Positions 31,930-44,799 of a stretch of DNA of 64,000 nt are shown here, in pieces. Position 1 is the stretch's first letter. Each line of letters begins with the position of its first letter. This DNA is from Apodemus sylvaticus (taxonomy: Eukaryota > Chordata > Mammalia > Rodentia > Muridae). The notes beneath the pieces were generated by a model. It saw only the letters and a list, made by a program, of their open reading frames with translations. It had not been told where the DNA came from and made no database searches. A program made the position numbers and the translations under genes. Where the stretch lies: assembly GCF_947179515.1 (NCBI RefSeq), contig NC_067474.1, positions 93,375,324 through 93,439,323 on the forward strand. Direction: 5' to 3'.

Positions 31930-33160
31930 GTCTTTTGTCAATATTAACATTTTTATTAAGTTATTTTATTTATTTAAATTACAAAAGTTGCCTCCCTTCC
32001 TGGTCCCCCGTCACTGAATTCTTCATTCCATACTGCCACCTCTGGGAGAGTACATCCCCATTCTTCAACCTACCCAACTTACCCCCAACAGCATTCCTTT
32101 TCCCTGGGGCATAAAACTTCCACAGGATTTAGCACATCCTCTCCCGCTGAAGCCATACAAGGCAGTCCTCTGCTTCACATGTAACTTGGCCCCTGAAACA
32201 GCCAATGTATGCTTCTTGGGTTTTGGCTTATATCTGGGAGCTCTGAGGGAATCCGGGTTAGTTAATACTGTTGATTTTACTATTTTGCAATCTCCTTCAA
32301 CTCCCCCTGTCCTCTGTCTAACTCTTCCATATTACTTCCCAACATCAATCCAATCGTTGGCTTAAAATATCTGCATTTGTCTCAGTATTTTCTGGTAGAA
32401 CCTCTCAGAGGACATTCTTGCAAGACTCCTGTCAGCACACATAATATCACATCAGTAATAGTGTCTGAATTTAGTGCCTAAGCAAGGGATGGATCCCATG
32501 TTGTACCGGTCTCTGGATGGCCTTTCCTCCAGTCTGAACCATTTTTGTCCCTTCATTTCCTTTAGACAGGAACAATTCTGGATCAAGGATTTTGAAGATA
32601 GTTGCATGTCCCCATGCCTCAAATGGGGAACATCTCTATCTCCTGGAGGTGGTCTCTTTAGGTTCCATCTCTCCACTTTGGGCCATTTCAGCTAATGTCA
32701 TCCCCATTGAGTACTAGTATTTCACATCCCAGAACACTCAGACTTTCTAGACGTCCCCCCGTCCCCTAACCCCAACTGCTGCATGTTTGATTCATTCTTC
32801 TGGCTCTCTGGGAGTCCTTTCTGTCTCTCCCAATATGCAATTCCTTCCCTTCCTTTTCTCCTCCATTCTCCCCTCTACCACTCATTTTCCTTCCTCCCCA
32901 CTGCTTCCCATGATTATTTTGTTCCCCTTTCCAAGTGGATTTCAGATATCCACATTTGGGCCTTCCTTTGTGTTAAGCTTTCAATAGTCTATTAGTTGGG
33001 TCATGGGTATCTGAACGTTTTTGGCTAATATCCACTTATTAGTGAGTACACACCATGCATGTCCTTTAGGGCTTGGGTTACCTCATTAAGGATGATATTT
33101 TCTAGTTCCATCCATTTGCCTGAAAAATTCATGATGTCCTTGTTTTTAATGTGAAGACAG
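31930..33160 (-). mobile_element. Old L1 3' end (minus strand)
   Basis: Read on the minus strand, 33160-33025 encodes the ORF2 terminus (GKWMELENIILNEVTQ ... YSLISGY). It is followed by a long pyrimidine-rich (plus strand) 3' UTR of about 1.1 kb typical of old murid L1s. The A tail corresponds to TTTATTAAGTTATTTTATTT at about 31950. Frames are decayed. Confidence 0.7.
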
Positions 33161-33179
33161 CAGACATTTTGGTTCTTAT

Positions 33180-33265
33180 GCAGATGGAAGCTTAGTGTAG
33201 TATAGTGCATAATGGGTGCTAAATGAATATTTAATGTATAAATTAAATAAATGAAGGAATTAATC
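33180..33265 (+). mobile_element. L2/MIR-type 3' end, very old
   Basis: TAGTGCATAATGGGTGCTAAATGAATATTTAATG followed by AAATAAATGAAGG resembles the ancient 3' end with GTAGGTGCTCAATAAATATT and AATGAATGAATG. Short and diverged. Confidence 0.4.
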
Positions 33266-33615
33266 TTGAAGTAGTAATGATTAACAGAAGCTAAGCGATT
33301 TCTGTAAAGCATATGTCTATACTGGTACTAGCATTTTTAAATGAGACATTAGAATTTAGAATACAGGAAAAGAAAAAACTACAAAGTAATATATAAACTC
33401 TATTCTTATAAACAGGTTACTGCTAGTAATATAAGTAGTATCATACTCAATAATCAAAATGTGCATTAAAATCAGCCATATGACTTCATTTAGTTGTAGA
33501 ATTTGTCAGTGGCAAATCTCATGAATTAATGATATAACTTCAATATTAGAGACATAATTTAAAATTTTGCTGTATGTTTTATTTAAATTTAAAGTATAAA
33601 TAAGTCTTTAAAACA
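33266..33615. other. Unique AT-rich sequence
   Basis: Nothing recognised. Confidence 0.35.
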
Positions 33616-33696
33616 TCGGGGAGTGGGGGGCTAGAAAAGGGGAAATCATTTGAAATGTAAATAAAAATATATCGAATAAAAAAAAGACAAAAAAAA
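33616..33696 (+). mobile_element. Very short L1 3' end (about 81 bp)
   Basis: Only the last part of the young L1 3' UTR (TCGGGGAGTGGGGGGCTAG) and the A-rich tail (ATATATCGAATAAAAA) are present. Near-identical to the nested L1 end, so relatively recent. No certain TSD. Confidence 0.85.
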
Positions 33697-34385
33697 CCAT
33701 AATCCTAGATTAAAACAGAAAAATGGCAATCCTCAAATGATACATGCTGTGTCTTATATGTGGATCTTAGTTTTGAAACTTTAGGTCTATGTGTTATGAA
33801 GACCTGTAGAGATCAAGAAACAGAAAGTAGACATAGAGGGTCTGTTTCCATGCAAGAAACATTGAACAGAATGAAAGGGTAATAATGGAACAGAAAGAAT
33901 TAAGTGGGATAGAAACGAAAGAGTAGTGTAGAGAAAGGATTATACAGAGGAATAACTGACATTAAATACATTTGATAGTCAATGGAAACCTACAATTTTA
34001 AAAACTTTCCAAAATATATCAAAACATATAATTATAGGGCCTAAATCGCACTACTCTATAGAAATGGTACTTTCTGTTGCAGATGCTGTGGACTTTCCAA
34101 ACAAAAATTGAGTACCGGGCATGAGCTACCACCCTTTTAACTGTTGGCCATCCAAGCCATTATCATCATGGTTTCTCTTACTCTCAAGAAGCAGATCTAA
34201 GACACTATTACTGAAGAGACCATATGCTTGGGCAATAGAACATAAAATAATAAAGCTGATGATCAATTTTAAAACTTCATTCATACTGACTAGATTTTAT
34301 GGTATAAGAATATTCAATGTATGCTAAAGGAGAAAACACCCTTATTTAATCATGAATCCAGAGAGCTGCAATAATAACTAGTCTA
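33697..34385. other. Unassigned sequence
   Basis: May belong partly to the L1 3' UTR that follows, but I cannot place it. No coding signal. Confidence 0.3.
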
Positions 34386-35190
34386 ATAGTTCATTAATTT
34401 CACGAATATTATGGGAATAACTACTTCCTGAATGGACTTAAGATTTGATACACAAGATGGAACTCATGATTGGTCCAAGAACCAGTTCTAAGTAGAACAT
34501 GGGCTGTAAGGGAAAACTTACAATTATTCTGCTAAATGGATATAGTATTAAACTAGTCCTTATGTTTTTATCTCTATATCCATAAATTAGTGTACCTCTC
34601 AACCTTCAAGAGAGAATTTTTTTCTATAGTAGATTGCAATTAATACACAGATTCAAACTGGCCAAAAATATATAAGAGACTGGAGTGTTCTACCCTAAAT
34701 GGTATGTGCACACCACCCCTTTCCTGCCCAAGGCTCAGGGATTATTGAAGAATTGGGGGTGTTAAGCACCATCATTCTTGAAGGACTGCTTTAAAACAGT
34801 ATTTTTTAACATTATGGGAACTGTGTGTATATGAACTCAAATGTTTGTGAATGCATATGTAAGATTTGCAGAAGACTAAGTCAGGTAAAACTATGGTATA
34901 GATAGGAAGGGCTATAAAGCCCCACATCTATCTGAGGAACTGTTGAAAACTGATGGCTGTTGGAGAATTGTGTTTCTTCAGCATTGCAATTCCTTAAAGA
35001 CTGTCTATGCTCCATGCCTTGCAACATTGTGTAGACTCTATAGGTTTAAAACTGAAATTGAAGTTTGGAGTAAGGGTGTACAGGGGTATAGAAATGGTTG
35101 GAGGGTAAGAACTGGGGAGTGGTTATGAACAAAACATATTTGTATAGGAAATTCACAAATAACAATCTTTCAAAATAATAAAAGTAAATT
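34386..35190 (+). mobile_element. Old Lx-type L1 3' UTR
   Basis: Blocks GGACTTAAGATTTGATACAC, TGGTCCAAGAACC, ATTCTGCTAAATGGATATAG, AAGGCTCAGGGATTATTG and a final GGTTGGAGGGTAAGAACTGG with A-rich end follow the order of an old murid L1 3' UTR, also seen at 57190-58050. Confidence 0.6.
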
Positions 35191-38100
35191 TTAATAACTA
35201 AAATAATAATAAAGACATTCTGTAAAAAAATGGGTATTGATTGACCATAGTAATTCAACTGTCTGGGGAAATAAAGAAACATGAAATACAGAGAAACAAC
35301 GTCAAGCAAGAAAGCAAGCTCTGAGGTATGTTTATCATAGTCTCATGTCAGCACTGCCAGGATTTACTGGGTGCACTACTCAGGACAAGGCACTGCAGTG
35401 CTATTATAAGACAATGTTCTATCAATGCTTGTGTGCTGTGTCATCTGGACCAGAAACCAGCAAGGAGCAGCAAGTGTACTTGTCCAGCAATGTTAGCTGA
35501 CTGTTTATAACCAAACAACTGAGGAAGGCAAACATTCACATCCTGGATGTTATTGCAAAACAAAACACTGACTGATACGATTCAATCTCTATATTCATTC
35601 ATTTTAAAGTCTGTATATATTGTCTTATATTTTTTGCAGACTGTCTCCCTATTTAACTTCATTCTCATAAACCCATAATGGCTATTTCTTAGCATATTTC
35701 AAAAGTAAAATTTCACCAACCCAGATTAATAGTTCTCACCATCCCAGATTAATAGTTCTCTAATCTCAGAAGCCTCCCTGGTTATACATACTTACCAAAA
35801 AAAAATTTCTCATGCCTGTCGGTCATATCCAATTGTGTGTGCCTGAGCTATCTGGTAGTCAGGTAGAAAAGGGAGGAGAGAACTCCCTGAGATATCTAAT
35901 CGTTCCTTGTTTCTTCTGGGGATATGCAGGTATATATGTCATTTTTGTTTCATTTGTAGGTATAAGACAAATGTTATTAATTTTTTGTAATTAATACTCA
36001 AATATTTAAAGATTATCCTTTGAAAATAAAGCTTTCTAAATCAATAAGAAATTAATATCCAATTTAAAACTAGAAAAAAATTTAAAGAGGTTCCCTCTGA
36101 TCATAGCAAACCTAAAGCATCTAAGTAAAACCCAATTCACATAGTCTAACCACGTGCCACCATGTTGTTGAATATCTTCCTTTACTTATTCTATTCAGTG
36201 GACTTCCTCCAGCAAAAACTATCATCTGTTCTCTTTTCTCTCATATTCACTGCCTATGTCACACCCACATTTGTCCTGGGAACACATTACCCTATGAACT
36301 GTTTCTCTTCTACCATGCAATTTCTTCCCATTTCATTCCTATTAATATATGCCAAATATGATTTATTAATTAGATCATAAACTATGTGTTAGAGAAGACT
36401 CATCACTTTCTTAATTTTGTACACCTCAGCCTGAAACTCAATGGAGGAGTAGATTAAAAGTGTCAATTTTAGTTATAACATGACTGTACAATGTGTTAGA
36501 TTTTAAATTTTTACGTTAAATAATCTTCCTTGCTTCTTTCCTTTTCCCTGTTTCTATTTGGTGCAAGAGAACAAACTTCTGACCTTTCCAATGCCAGGCA
36601 AGTATCTTAAAATCTACATCCCCAGCCTATACAGTCATTTCTCCAGTCTTCACAAGAAGCTTTTAAATGATTGGTCACACATTAGAGAAGAAAGAAAATA
36701 ATTGGAGCAAGGCTCTATTGGCTCTATTACTCAATATGTCAATGGACTCAGAACAAGTATTAGTTATGACCCAAGCACAATGACCTTTAATTGTTGAAGT
36801 AAACATAAGAACTATGTATATTTAATATTGAGTTTGACAGCAAAAGTGCAAAGCCCCTAGTGGTGGTGTATGACGACTCACCAGCGTGTGCCCATGAGCA
36901 CATGACAATAGCATAGAGAGAGGTAGTCACTTCACACAATACCTTGTTTAGCCTATTTTTTGCTGCCTATAAATCTGTTTCATTAATATATTACAGGATA
37001 TATAAAATAATGTAAACAGTCTAAAAATTTACAAAATGGAAGAAAATAAAAACATCAGTATGGGAACCTAGAAAGACCCATAAACTTATATGTATGTGTG
37101 TGTATTATCTACTTGCATCTGTTCTAAACAGTTTTGGGGGGTGCTTATTTATAAAAAAAAAGAGCTGCAGGTATATTTATACAAGGGCAAGTATATCCAG
37201 CACATAAAACCATGATGATTTACACAGATGACAACTTGGGTTGTTACCAAAGCATGTTGAGGGCTACATGGTCATTGCTGCTTGCACTCTGTGACCCAGG
37301 CTAGTGCTACTCCCCTCATTTAACAGATAATAAAATTGTTATGCCTCTGGTGATAAACAAAACTAATGGCACAAGTAGAAAGAGGTTTGGACCATTTAAC
37401 TGCCAATTGTCTACTTTTACTATGAAATAAAATTCTATTTTTAGCCAAAACATCCAGACTCAAAGGTATCATGATAGAACATACATGCTGATATCTCTTT
37501 TTTATGCAAACCTACTTGATTCCAAGTCAAGCAAATAAACGCTCAAAACTTCCTGCTGCTGTTTCTAGATTGATTCATAAAAAATAAAAAACAAAAATAA
37601 AATACTAAAGCCTCTCAGATGAAGGAGTTCCTGTTTTTCTAAAATAGAGCTTTATGTGTCTGATTATATGCTCCTTAAAATATTAGAAATCTAACCCTCT
37701 ATTGAAAAACATTTTCTGTTTTTTTTTTCACAGAATGGTCTCTTAAAGATGACGTTGATTAGCTATATCTCACAATTATGAATGGAAACTAAATGTCCGT
37801 TAAATGTTTCATTAACTTTGCATTGCTATTACGTCAATGCTAGTAATCATCATAAGAAATATGTACCACTTCTTCAATGGCAACCCTTGAAACTATTCTT
37901 TATGAAGTTTCTATTTCTATCATTTCTATTCCTTGTATGGCTTTTACATAAAGGTAATTCTTAATGTTTTTAAACTTGTTTACTATAGCTATAGTCTTGT
38001 AAATCATACATTTATTTGATTTTTATTGTGTATTTTTTCAAGTTTCAAATTAATATTTGTCATATTTATGCCTCCTGCAAGAAAATTAAAGTGGGGTTAA

Positions 38101-38269
38101 ATGATAACAGAACAAAGGTTTTAAACTGTAACTATGCTGAACAGAAATATTTGAGGTGATATGCCTGATACAGAGACTAGTAAAATATGAAAAATGAAGA
38201 AGCAAATATCATGTATATCATTGATCAAACTAGTAGCTTTTGAGGGAGGTGTTATATCAGTTCTACTTA
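35191..38269. other. Unique sequence, about 3 kb
   Basis: No gene recognised. It holds a direct duplication of about 24 bp around CCCAGATTAATAGTTCTC (35720-35737 and 35743-35760) and a possible SINE fragment (36555-36625). A 72-codon frame at 36162 has a Kozak-like GCCACCATG but no recognisable protein. Confidence 0.35.
36555..36625 (-). mobile_element. B4/ID-type SINE end, decayed
   Basis: Plus strand GCCAGGCAAGTATCTTAAA and TACATCCCCAGCC correspond to the reverse complement of the tRNA-like head of ID/B4 SINEs. Confidence 0.45.
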
Positions 38270-38362
38270 GTCTTTGTGTATGCATGTCTGTGTACATACA
38301 TGCATATTTGTATACTTGTGTATTTGCTGTGTGTGTGCACATGTGTACATGCATATGCATAT
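38270..38362. repeat. TG/CA-rich low-complexity stretch
   Basis: Imperfect GTATGCATG, TACATACATG and GTGTGTGCACATGTG repeats. Confidence 0.65.
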
Positions 38363-39194
38363 AATAAACATACATTCTGTTTATATTTTCTTCTATGCTT
38401 AGCAATTTTATATGCAATGCCATGCATACTGTTGTGATTTTCATCTGTTTTCTTTAGCTGCTTAGCACAAACAGTTCCCAATCTCAATAAACACTCTCTT
38501 CTACAGATTACTATATGCTTTTCTTCTGTTGATTTCTTCTGAAACAGAATAATACACTAGACTCAGATATTTTATCCTGCATTGTTTTCACCCTGAGATT
38601 TGATTTGTCTCAGATCTTTTGTTTCACTCTGTTCACTCAAGGACCCTTCAGACAAGTTTTCTTCAGAACGCAGAATGCTTCTACCCTTACTGTACACTCC
38701 ATTGCAAGACCAACATATTCCTTGACATTATATACTGTTTGCATTATGTATTTATTATTTTCTTTTCCATATTCACTGCCAACATGTGAGCTAAAGCAGT
38801 GTTAAGGTCACAAATTTTGTTTACCATTTTCCCTCTGCTTGAACATATTGATAGCACAGTTTAGCACATAAAACCTATGAAGGATGAATGACTATTATTT
38901 CAATCCACAATTTTGAGTAGAATTAATATTAGTATTTTAAAGATTTGGTTTCATGTAGAAATTCTCAATGAATACTTCAATGAGAAGTAAGAAAAAACAC
39001 AAAATATGTGTGTTTGAACATTGTATGGCCATAACTGGGGCTAGACTCCAGAAAATAAAGGACCCTGAGACATATTTCGTATACTAACTTAGACTGTCTT
39101 ATTATCTTCCTATGCATTGATAGTAAATTTGCCTGTCAGTTGCAATAATTATTTGTCTCAGTCAAGATGTTAGACTCAGAGCAAGTTCTTACAT
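38363..39194. other. Unique AT-rich sequence
   Basis: Nothing recognised. Confidence 0.35.
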
Positions 39195-40330
39195 CTATGT
39201 TATATTACATATTATTATTTAGTATTTTTTCAATATGACAAGGCAAAGCTCGCATATCAAGGCTGGGAAAGACAACCAAATCAAAAGAAAAGAGTCCCAA
39301 TAGCTGACAAGAGTCAGAGAGAGATACACCACTCATACTGTTAGGAGTCCTGTCAAAACACCAAACTAACAACCATAACACGTATTTTGAACACCTGGAC
39401 CAGACCCATCCAGACCTTGTGCCTGCTTCTTCCACTTCTGTGAGCTCCTTTGAGCCCCACTTAGTTGATTCAGTGGGCTATGTTATCCTAGTGTCCTGTA
39501 TTCCACCTATTCCATCCTACAACCCTTCCTTTGCCTCTTCCACTGGTTCTCCAATCCCCATGGGAAAAAAATGAATCCAATGGAGACCTCCAATTTAAAT
39601 TCTCTCTCCACACAGAATCTGTCTGTAGGTATCTAACTGTTCCTGCTCCCATCTGATGTCTGAGGAAGACTCTTTGATGACAACTGGACAAGGAACATAT
39701 CTATAAGTATAACATGATATCCTTAGACATCAGATCATGTTTTCTTTCCAGTTATTGTTAGTCCATCCCTAGGCTATCTGGACTATCAAGTGTCCAGTTC
39801 CTAGCTATCCAAGTACTGTGGGACATGAACTTCTCATATCTAGTTCAGTAGATCCTTTTTTCCAGTGCTTTATATAGTCAGGACAGGTTAGAGGTGAAGG
39901 GTTTTGTGGCTACTTTGGTGCCCAGGTCTATCTTGCCATAGCCTACAGGGTATCTGCCTGCACCAACAAGACTAGAAGATAGGGGTTTAGGCTCCGTGCA
40001 GGCAACAACTCAATATGTCTATGTTAAACAGTCTGCATGGATGGTGTCCTCTGCATTGGGGCTTTAGTATCAGTTTTCAAATAATGACTTTCTGCCCTAG
40101 CATCTGTCTCGGCTGTTCAGGGACCTTCATGGGACCCTGTAGGCCTTAATTAGTAATAACTTATTAAAACTTTCCATTGTCAGATCTGGGACACCTCCCC
40201 TTGTATGATAGGAAGGCCTGAGGTCCCCCTCCCACATTGAAAGAAAACTGTACAGTATATGGTCACTGTCTCTGCATGTCCATAGAACTGGATAATAAGA
40301 AACTATTACTATAGATATCACAAACCTCAG
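39195..40330 (-). mobile_element. Old L1-related 3' UTR (minus strand), family uncertain
   Basis: About 1.1 kb of sequence I recognise as a common rodent repeat (CTTCCACTTCTGTGAGCTCC, GACCTCCAATTTAAATTCTC, GATGACAACTGGACAAGG, GTTCAGGGACCTTCATGGGA on the plus strand). It starts with a T-rich end near 39215, as expected for a minus-strand retroposon tail. It could be an Lx-type or HAL1-type element. No coding capacity. Confidence 0.5.
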
Positions 40331-40466
40331 CTTCAGAATTCAGAGAAAAGATGTTGGAACATCCATTGGAAGATTTCTCCCTGTTTGCCAGCCTACATGG
40401 TGTCAGACAGAACTGGGCAGGCGTGTCCCCAGCTTCCTTTGTTCAACAAAGCTTTCCTTAAACAGC

Positions 40467-40473
40467 AAAAAAA

Positions 40474-40529
<56 letters not shown>
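40467..40529. repeat. A16 followed by (GA)n microsatellite
   Basis: An A run at 40467-40482 turns into about 23 GA units. Confidence 0.92.
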
Positions 40530-40531
<2 letters not shown>

Positions 40532-40599
40532 CTCATGATGGATCAAGGTGTTGAGCATAACCAGTTGTTGAATATTGAGCATTAAATGGAACAGAACTT

Positions 40600-41095
40600 T
40601 TATATTTTTTCTCCAAGGCTCAGAAAACATGGATATTGAGTAAAAATTGTAAGGGTTGAAGATGAGGAAAACTAATCACATGGGCATGTCATGCCTGTGG
40701 AACTTGCTAGCTCACTGCAACCATGACTGCCTTACACAGGAGGCCCGTACAAGACTGAAAAATGAATAGCTGTATATGGGGAAGGGCTCTCTTGGCCCTG
40801 CCCACTTGTGGTAGTTAATAATTGTCAAGGACTGCTGGAGGAGGAAAAGGTATGTTTTGTGATGTAGCTACTGTTGAAATACTCTTATTGCAATGAATAC
40901 CATTCTACACACGGCCATGGTCATAATGCTGGTTAAACTCTGCAGGTCTCTGAGCAAAAACAAAAATAATAAAAGAATATCAAAGTTGTATATGGTAGGA
41001 AAGTAGGTTTGGTAGAGGACAAAAAGGAAAATGTGCCAGATGTATCAAGAGAATGTTTAATACATAAGTATAAAATTTCAAAATAATAAAATATA
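40600..41095 (+). mobile_element. Old L1 3' UTR fragment
   Basis: ACAGGAGGCCCGTACAAGAC, GACTGCTGGAGGAGGAAAAG and ATGAATACCATTCTACACAC appear in the order of another old murid L1 3' UTR, ending in an A-rich tail near 41090. Confidence 0.55.
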
Positions 41096-41734
41096 AAGCT
41101 TACTGCTAAATATTTTTATATTATTTTCTGAAAAACACACATTCATGTAGTACAGAATTCACAATGAATAATTAATCATTTGTCACCTGCTAATTATCTC
41201 AGATCTGTATTCCAATAACCTAGTGAGCATAAAAGAAACAGCATATACAGCAGGGGATCTGTTGAGGTTGTGGAAACTGTCTTGCTGGGAGTATTCCCTC
41301 TTGCAAGATGATATTGATTGAACTGGACATTTTCACTTTATTACTTACAGATAATTCAAACTCAAAAATCACCAAAAACATTTTACCCATGTATAATACA
41401 CACTCAAAATATTACCATAAAATTCTATCATTATGGAGTATTCCTTAATGACAACAATGATTAGCAAACCTTTATAATATTAAGCTCCTTGTTTCTCATG
41501 CCCAACTCCTTGGTCTTAATGGCACATGGTCTACTTAGATTGTTAGAAATAAATAATTACATTTGTCATTTAAGAATTTAATCAAATATTATTTATTGTC
41601 ATTTTCCTCATTTGTAATTTGCAAATGTCATAGCATTTTCTTTACAGCTGTGAAGATAATCTCAAACCCATATAAGGATCATATTCCATGTTTTAAAAAA
41701 GCTTAAAAAGAGAAAAAAACAAAGAAGATGAGTA
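41096..41734. other. Unique AT-rich sequence
   Basis: Nothing recognised. Confidence 0.35.
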
Positions 41735-42047
41735 AATAACTCAGTGTCTAAGAACCTTAGATCAGATGGCCACCACACATGAAACAACCCTATGTGGCAG
41801 CAAGCATCTGTAAAACTTGTGCTGTAGAAACAGAGAAAGAGGGGACTTGGCATGATGAAGCTAGTCTGGCCAGTATGTGAGTTCCAGGTTCAGTGAGAAA
41901 AATTGTCAAAGATAACAAATTAAATTAAAAATCACTGGAGAGTAAAAGAGAAAGCATCAACATTGACCACCAGTTTCCATATAGATACACACTAACCACA
42001 TACACATGGATATGCATATCAGAAACACACACACACATACACACACT
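41735..42047 (+). mobile_element. B4 SINE with CA tail
   Basis: GATGAGTAAATAACTCAGTG, then CTAGTCTGGCCAGTATGTGA, GTTCCAGGTTCAGTGAGA and a tail with (CA)n at about 42025-42047, as in rodent B4. Confidence 0.7.
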
Positions 42048-43300
42048 ATTTGGTATCACAATTTAGCTAGTACATTAGTTATTTTAAAGTATTCAAAATA
42101 TTTGGGCCTCAAAATATTTTTAACATTTGTAAAAGATATTGTATTTCATGATATTAGATTTCAAAATATGATTACTTTCACATTTAGTGACTTTCTTTTA
42201 CAACCATTTTCTATACCTTTTTGTCTCAGTTGGATTACCATTAGCACTTGCTCCTTGTTCTGATTTTAGGTACCAAGGACAAAAAGAGTGCTGTGACAAA
42301 GCTCACAAAATCCATTTGATCATCACCTCTTTAGAGAATCAATCAAATTATGGGAAACTGCATGGTGTCCTCCAGCATTTATATTGTCATTTTTTTTTTG
42401 AAATTATGTTTTAAGTTTACAGTTCATTAATAAAAAGAAGAAACTGTACCAGAGTCTCAAAAATCCTAAAGAAAGAAAAACTGATAGGTCTTAAGTATTG
42501 AAGAATGAAATAGACAACAGTTATTACTATTAAAACATGAAAACTTTTCTAGACAGAAATTCCCGAGGCAAATTAAGGGATTTGAAATTTTAATGGGCAA
42601 AGATTCTACAAAATCTTTATCTCATTTATCTTTATGTATAATATTTGATTGATGTTACTATGAAATATTGTTAACATATCATTATAAAGATATTATTAAA
42701 AAAACACTGAAATCCAAGGCTTCATTGAGGAAAAAGAGGTAAGTTACAAAAGAGTTTTTGTTTTTAAAATATCCAACAAAGCCATGATATAATATGCAAA
42801 TGATAAATAATGGTTCTAAAAATGCTTCCCTCTTTTCAAACAAGAGAAAAGTCTCTGAGGATTACTGGGTGTTTGCTCACAGGTTTGAACATATTTCTTG
42901 TGTATTTTATTTCTTCATTATTTGTGTGATTAAATATCATTGTCCTAAAAGATCACAGCTTGGCTCAGTAAGATTTAAGCTTGAATACTTATTTTATAAT
43001 ATTTGGACAGTTAGTAGAGGTGCCACTGGTTACATAACTTTAATGAAGATCCAAGAAGCAGAGAGAGCTTAATGTTATTGAGGAGGAAAATCAAAACAAA
43101 ACCAAAAAAAAAAAAAAGTCAGGTGGGAGAACAAATCTCACTACAATATCATATCTATTAATCTTGTTACCTAGCCAAGACAAATCTTGTCTCATGGTGC
43201 AGATTTACAATGACAATATCTGTAAATCAAATAACCATGTAAACCAAATCACCTGGAAGAATCTAGACCCCTGGGAGCATATAAAGCAGACATGAGAGCC
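42048..43300. other. Unique AT-rich sequence
   Basis: No gene or repeat recognised. An A-rich run lies at 43101-43120. Confidence 0.35.
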
Positions 43301-44289
43301 TTGGTACACTTCTATACATAGGTAACAGACTATGGTTCAAGACAATGAAGTAGTGTCCAGAACAATACCAGTCACCCTGTCAGGAGCACTCTACCTCTCA
43401 CAGTAATATTAAATTATTGTTATTTTCTTATTAAATATTACAAGTAATATATATACAGATATACAAATATACATGTACATATGTATATTTTTATGTGTGT
43501 GTTATTAATAGTTTGGTGATCTGTACCATTTTCAGTATACCCATTCACATAGGAGGTCCTTATTGCTAACCTTATGAAATCCTACTGAGTGTCCTTACCC
43601 CGACACGAATCAAAGATCTTAGATTCCTTATACCAAACTCAATTCCACCCACCCCATGACTGTTGAAGGAACATATGTCCATAGCCTGTTTTCCTGTAAC
43701 TCTTTTGGCATACCATTTTTAGAAATAAAGATCAACTTGTACTGTAAAACCCATCCATCTCCCCACTGAGTGTGCTGTGGCACCCATTTCTATGTAAAGA
43801 TACCAGATTCCTGGATCTAACTCTGCATAACCATGACAACTATAGCCATCCATAGTATATATTCCTCATCCCTTCTCTAGGCAGACATAATACTGACAAA
43901 GTTAATTCTATCCATCCCCATGACCAGAGGACCACCTATCTCCAAAAAGCAATATTAAACCCAAATTGGCAACTCCATTCAACCCCATGACTCACTAGAG
44001 ATCTACGTGTCCAATGCCACTTTTATAACCCCCCCTTTTCTTCTTCTTCAGGTGGGGAAATAGAATTACATCACCATATTCAGTAGCACCGACCTAACAA
44101 AAAGTCCTGATTACATCCTACAAACTCCTGAAGATTATGATACTGCTCTAACTCTAGAGAAGTTATGTTCCTAGGCTTAGAAACCTTAGTTGTCTAGAAT
44201 TGAACTAGTGCTACTTCTCAAATACCTCATCCTCCATTACGCCCCCTACAAAAATTCTTGAATGTCCAGTCATTATAAAAAAACAAAGG
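43301..44289. other. Unassigned sequence with weak internal repetition
   Basis: Several loosely similar segments (AA-CTC-ATTC-A-CC-CCATGAC) occur near 43640, 43905 and 43970. This may be a decayed long terminal repeat, L1 end or minisatellite. No coding signal. Confidence 0.3.
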
Positions 44290-44735
44290 AGGAATAGTGA
44301 TATCTGGGACATACTTTATAACAATAAAGGCTGTATGTTACATGAACAGTATTTTCATAGGCAACATCAATCTTAATGAAAAGAAATTCAAAGCATTTCT
44401 ACTAAAATCAGAATCAAGACAAGGATGTCTTCTCTTCTTAGAACCTGTCCCATACTGTACTTGAAGCCTTATTTAGAGCCAGAAGACAAGGAAAGGAAAT
44501 AAAAGGCACAACAAAAGAAAAGGAAGATATGAACATATTCTTATTTTCAGATTATATGAATCTATATGTAAAATGGTTACACAACCACAAAACTCCTCCA
44601 GCACACAAATACATTCAGTAAAGAAACAGGGCAAAATTAATATAAATTTATTAATAGCCTTTCTTTATTAAAAACAAAAGTGACCACATTAAGATAGAAA
44701 TAAAGCCAAAGAATAACTGGCCCAACTTGAGACCT
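44290..44735 (+). mobile_element. Ancient L1 ORF2 fragment, part 1 (palm region)
   Basis: The translation in broken frames follows the L1 palm: KSESRQGCLLF (from RQGCPLSP) near 44405-44440, then ARRQGKEIKGT-like and a degraded FADDM near 44545. It appears to continue at 52654 after later insertions. Confidence 0.65.
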
Positions 44736-44761
44736 ATTCCAAAGACAATACCCATTCCATT

Positions 44762-44783
44762 GATAATATCAATTGATATTATC
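44762..44783. repeat. Perfect 22-bp palindrome
   Basis: GATAATATCAA followed immediately by its exact reverse complement. It lies near the junction between the ancient L1 and the next L1 3' UTR. Confidence 0.85.
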
Positions 44784-44799
44784 GCTGACAATATTAATG

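Noticed and set aside
36162..36380. 72-codon frame with a Kozak-like GCCACCATG
   Set aside because: No recognisable domain, no splice context or conserved motif. One good start context in 64 kb is expected by chance.
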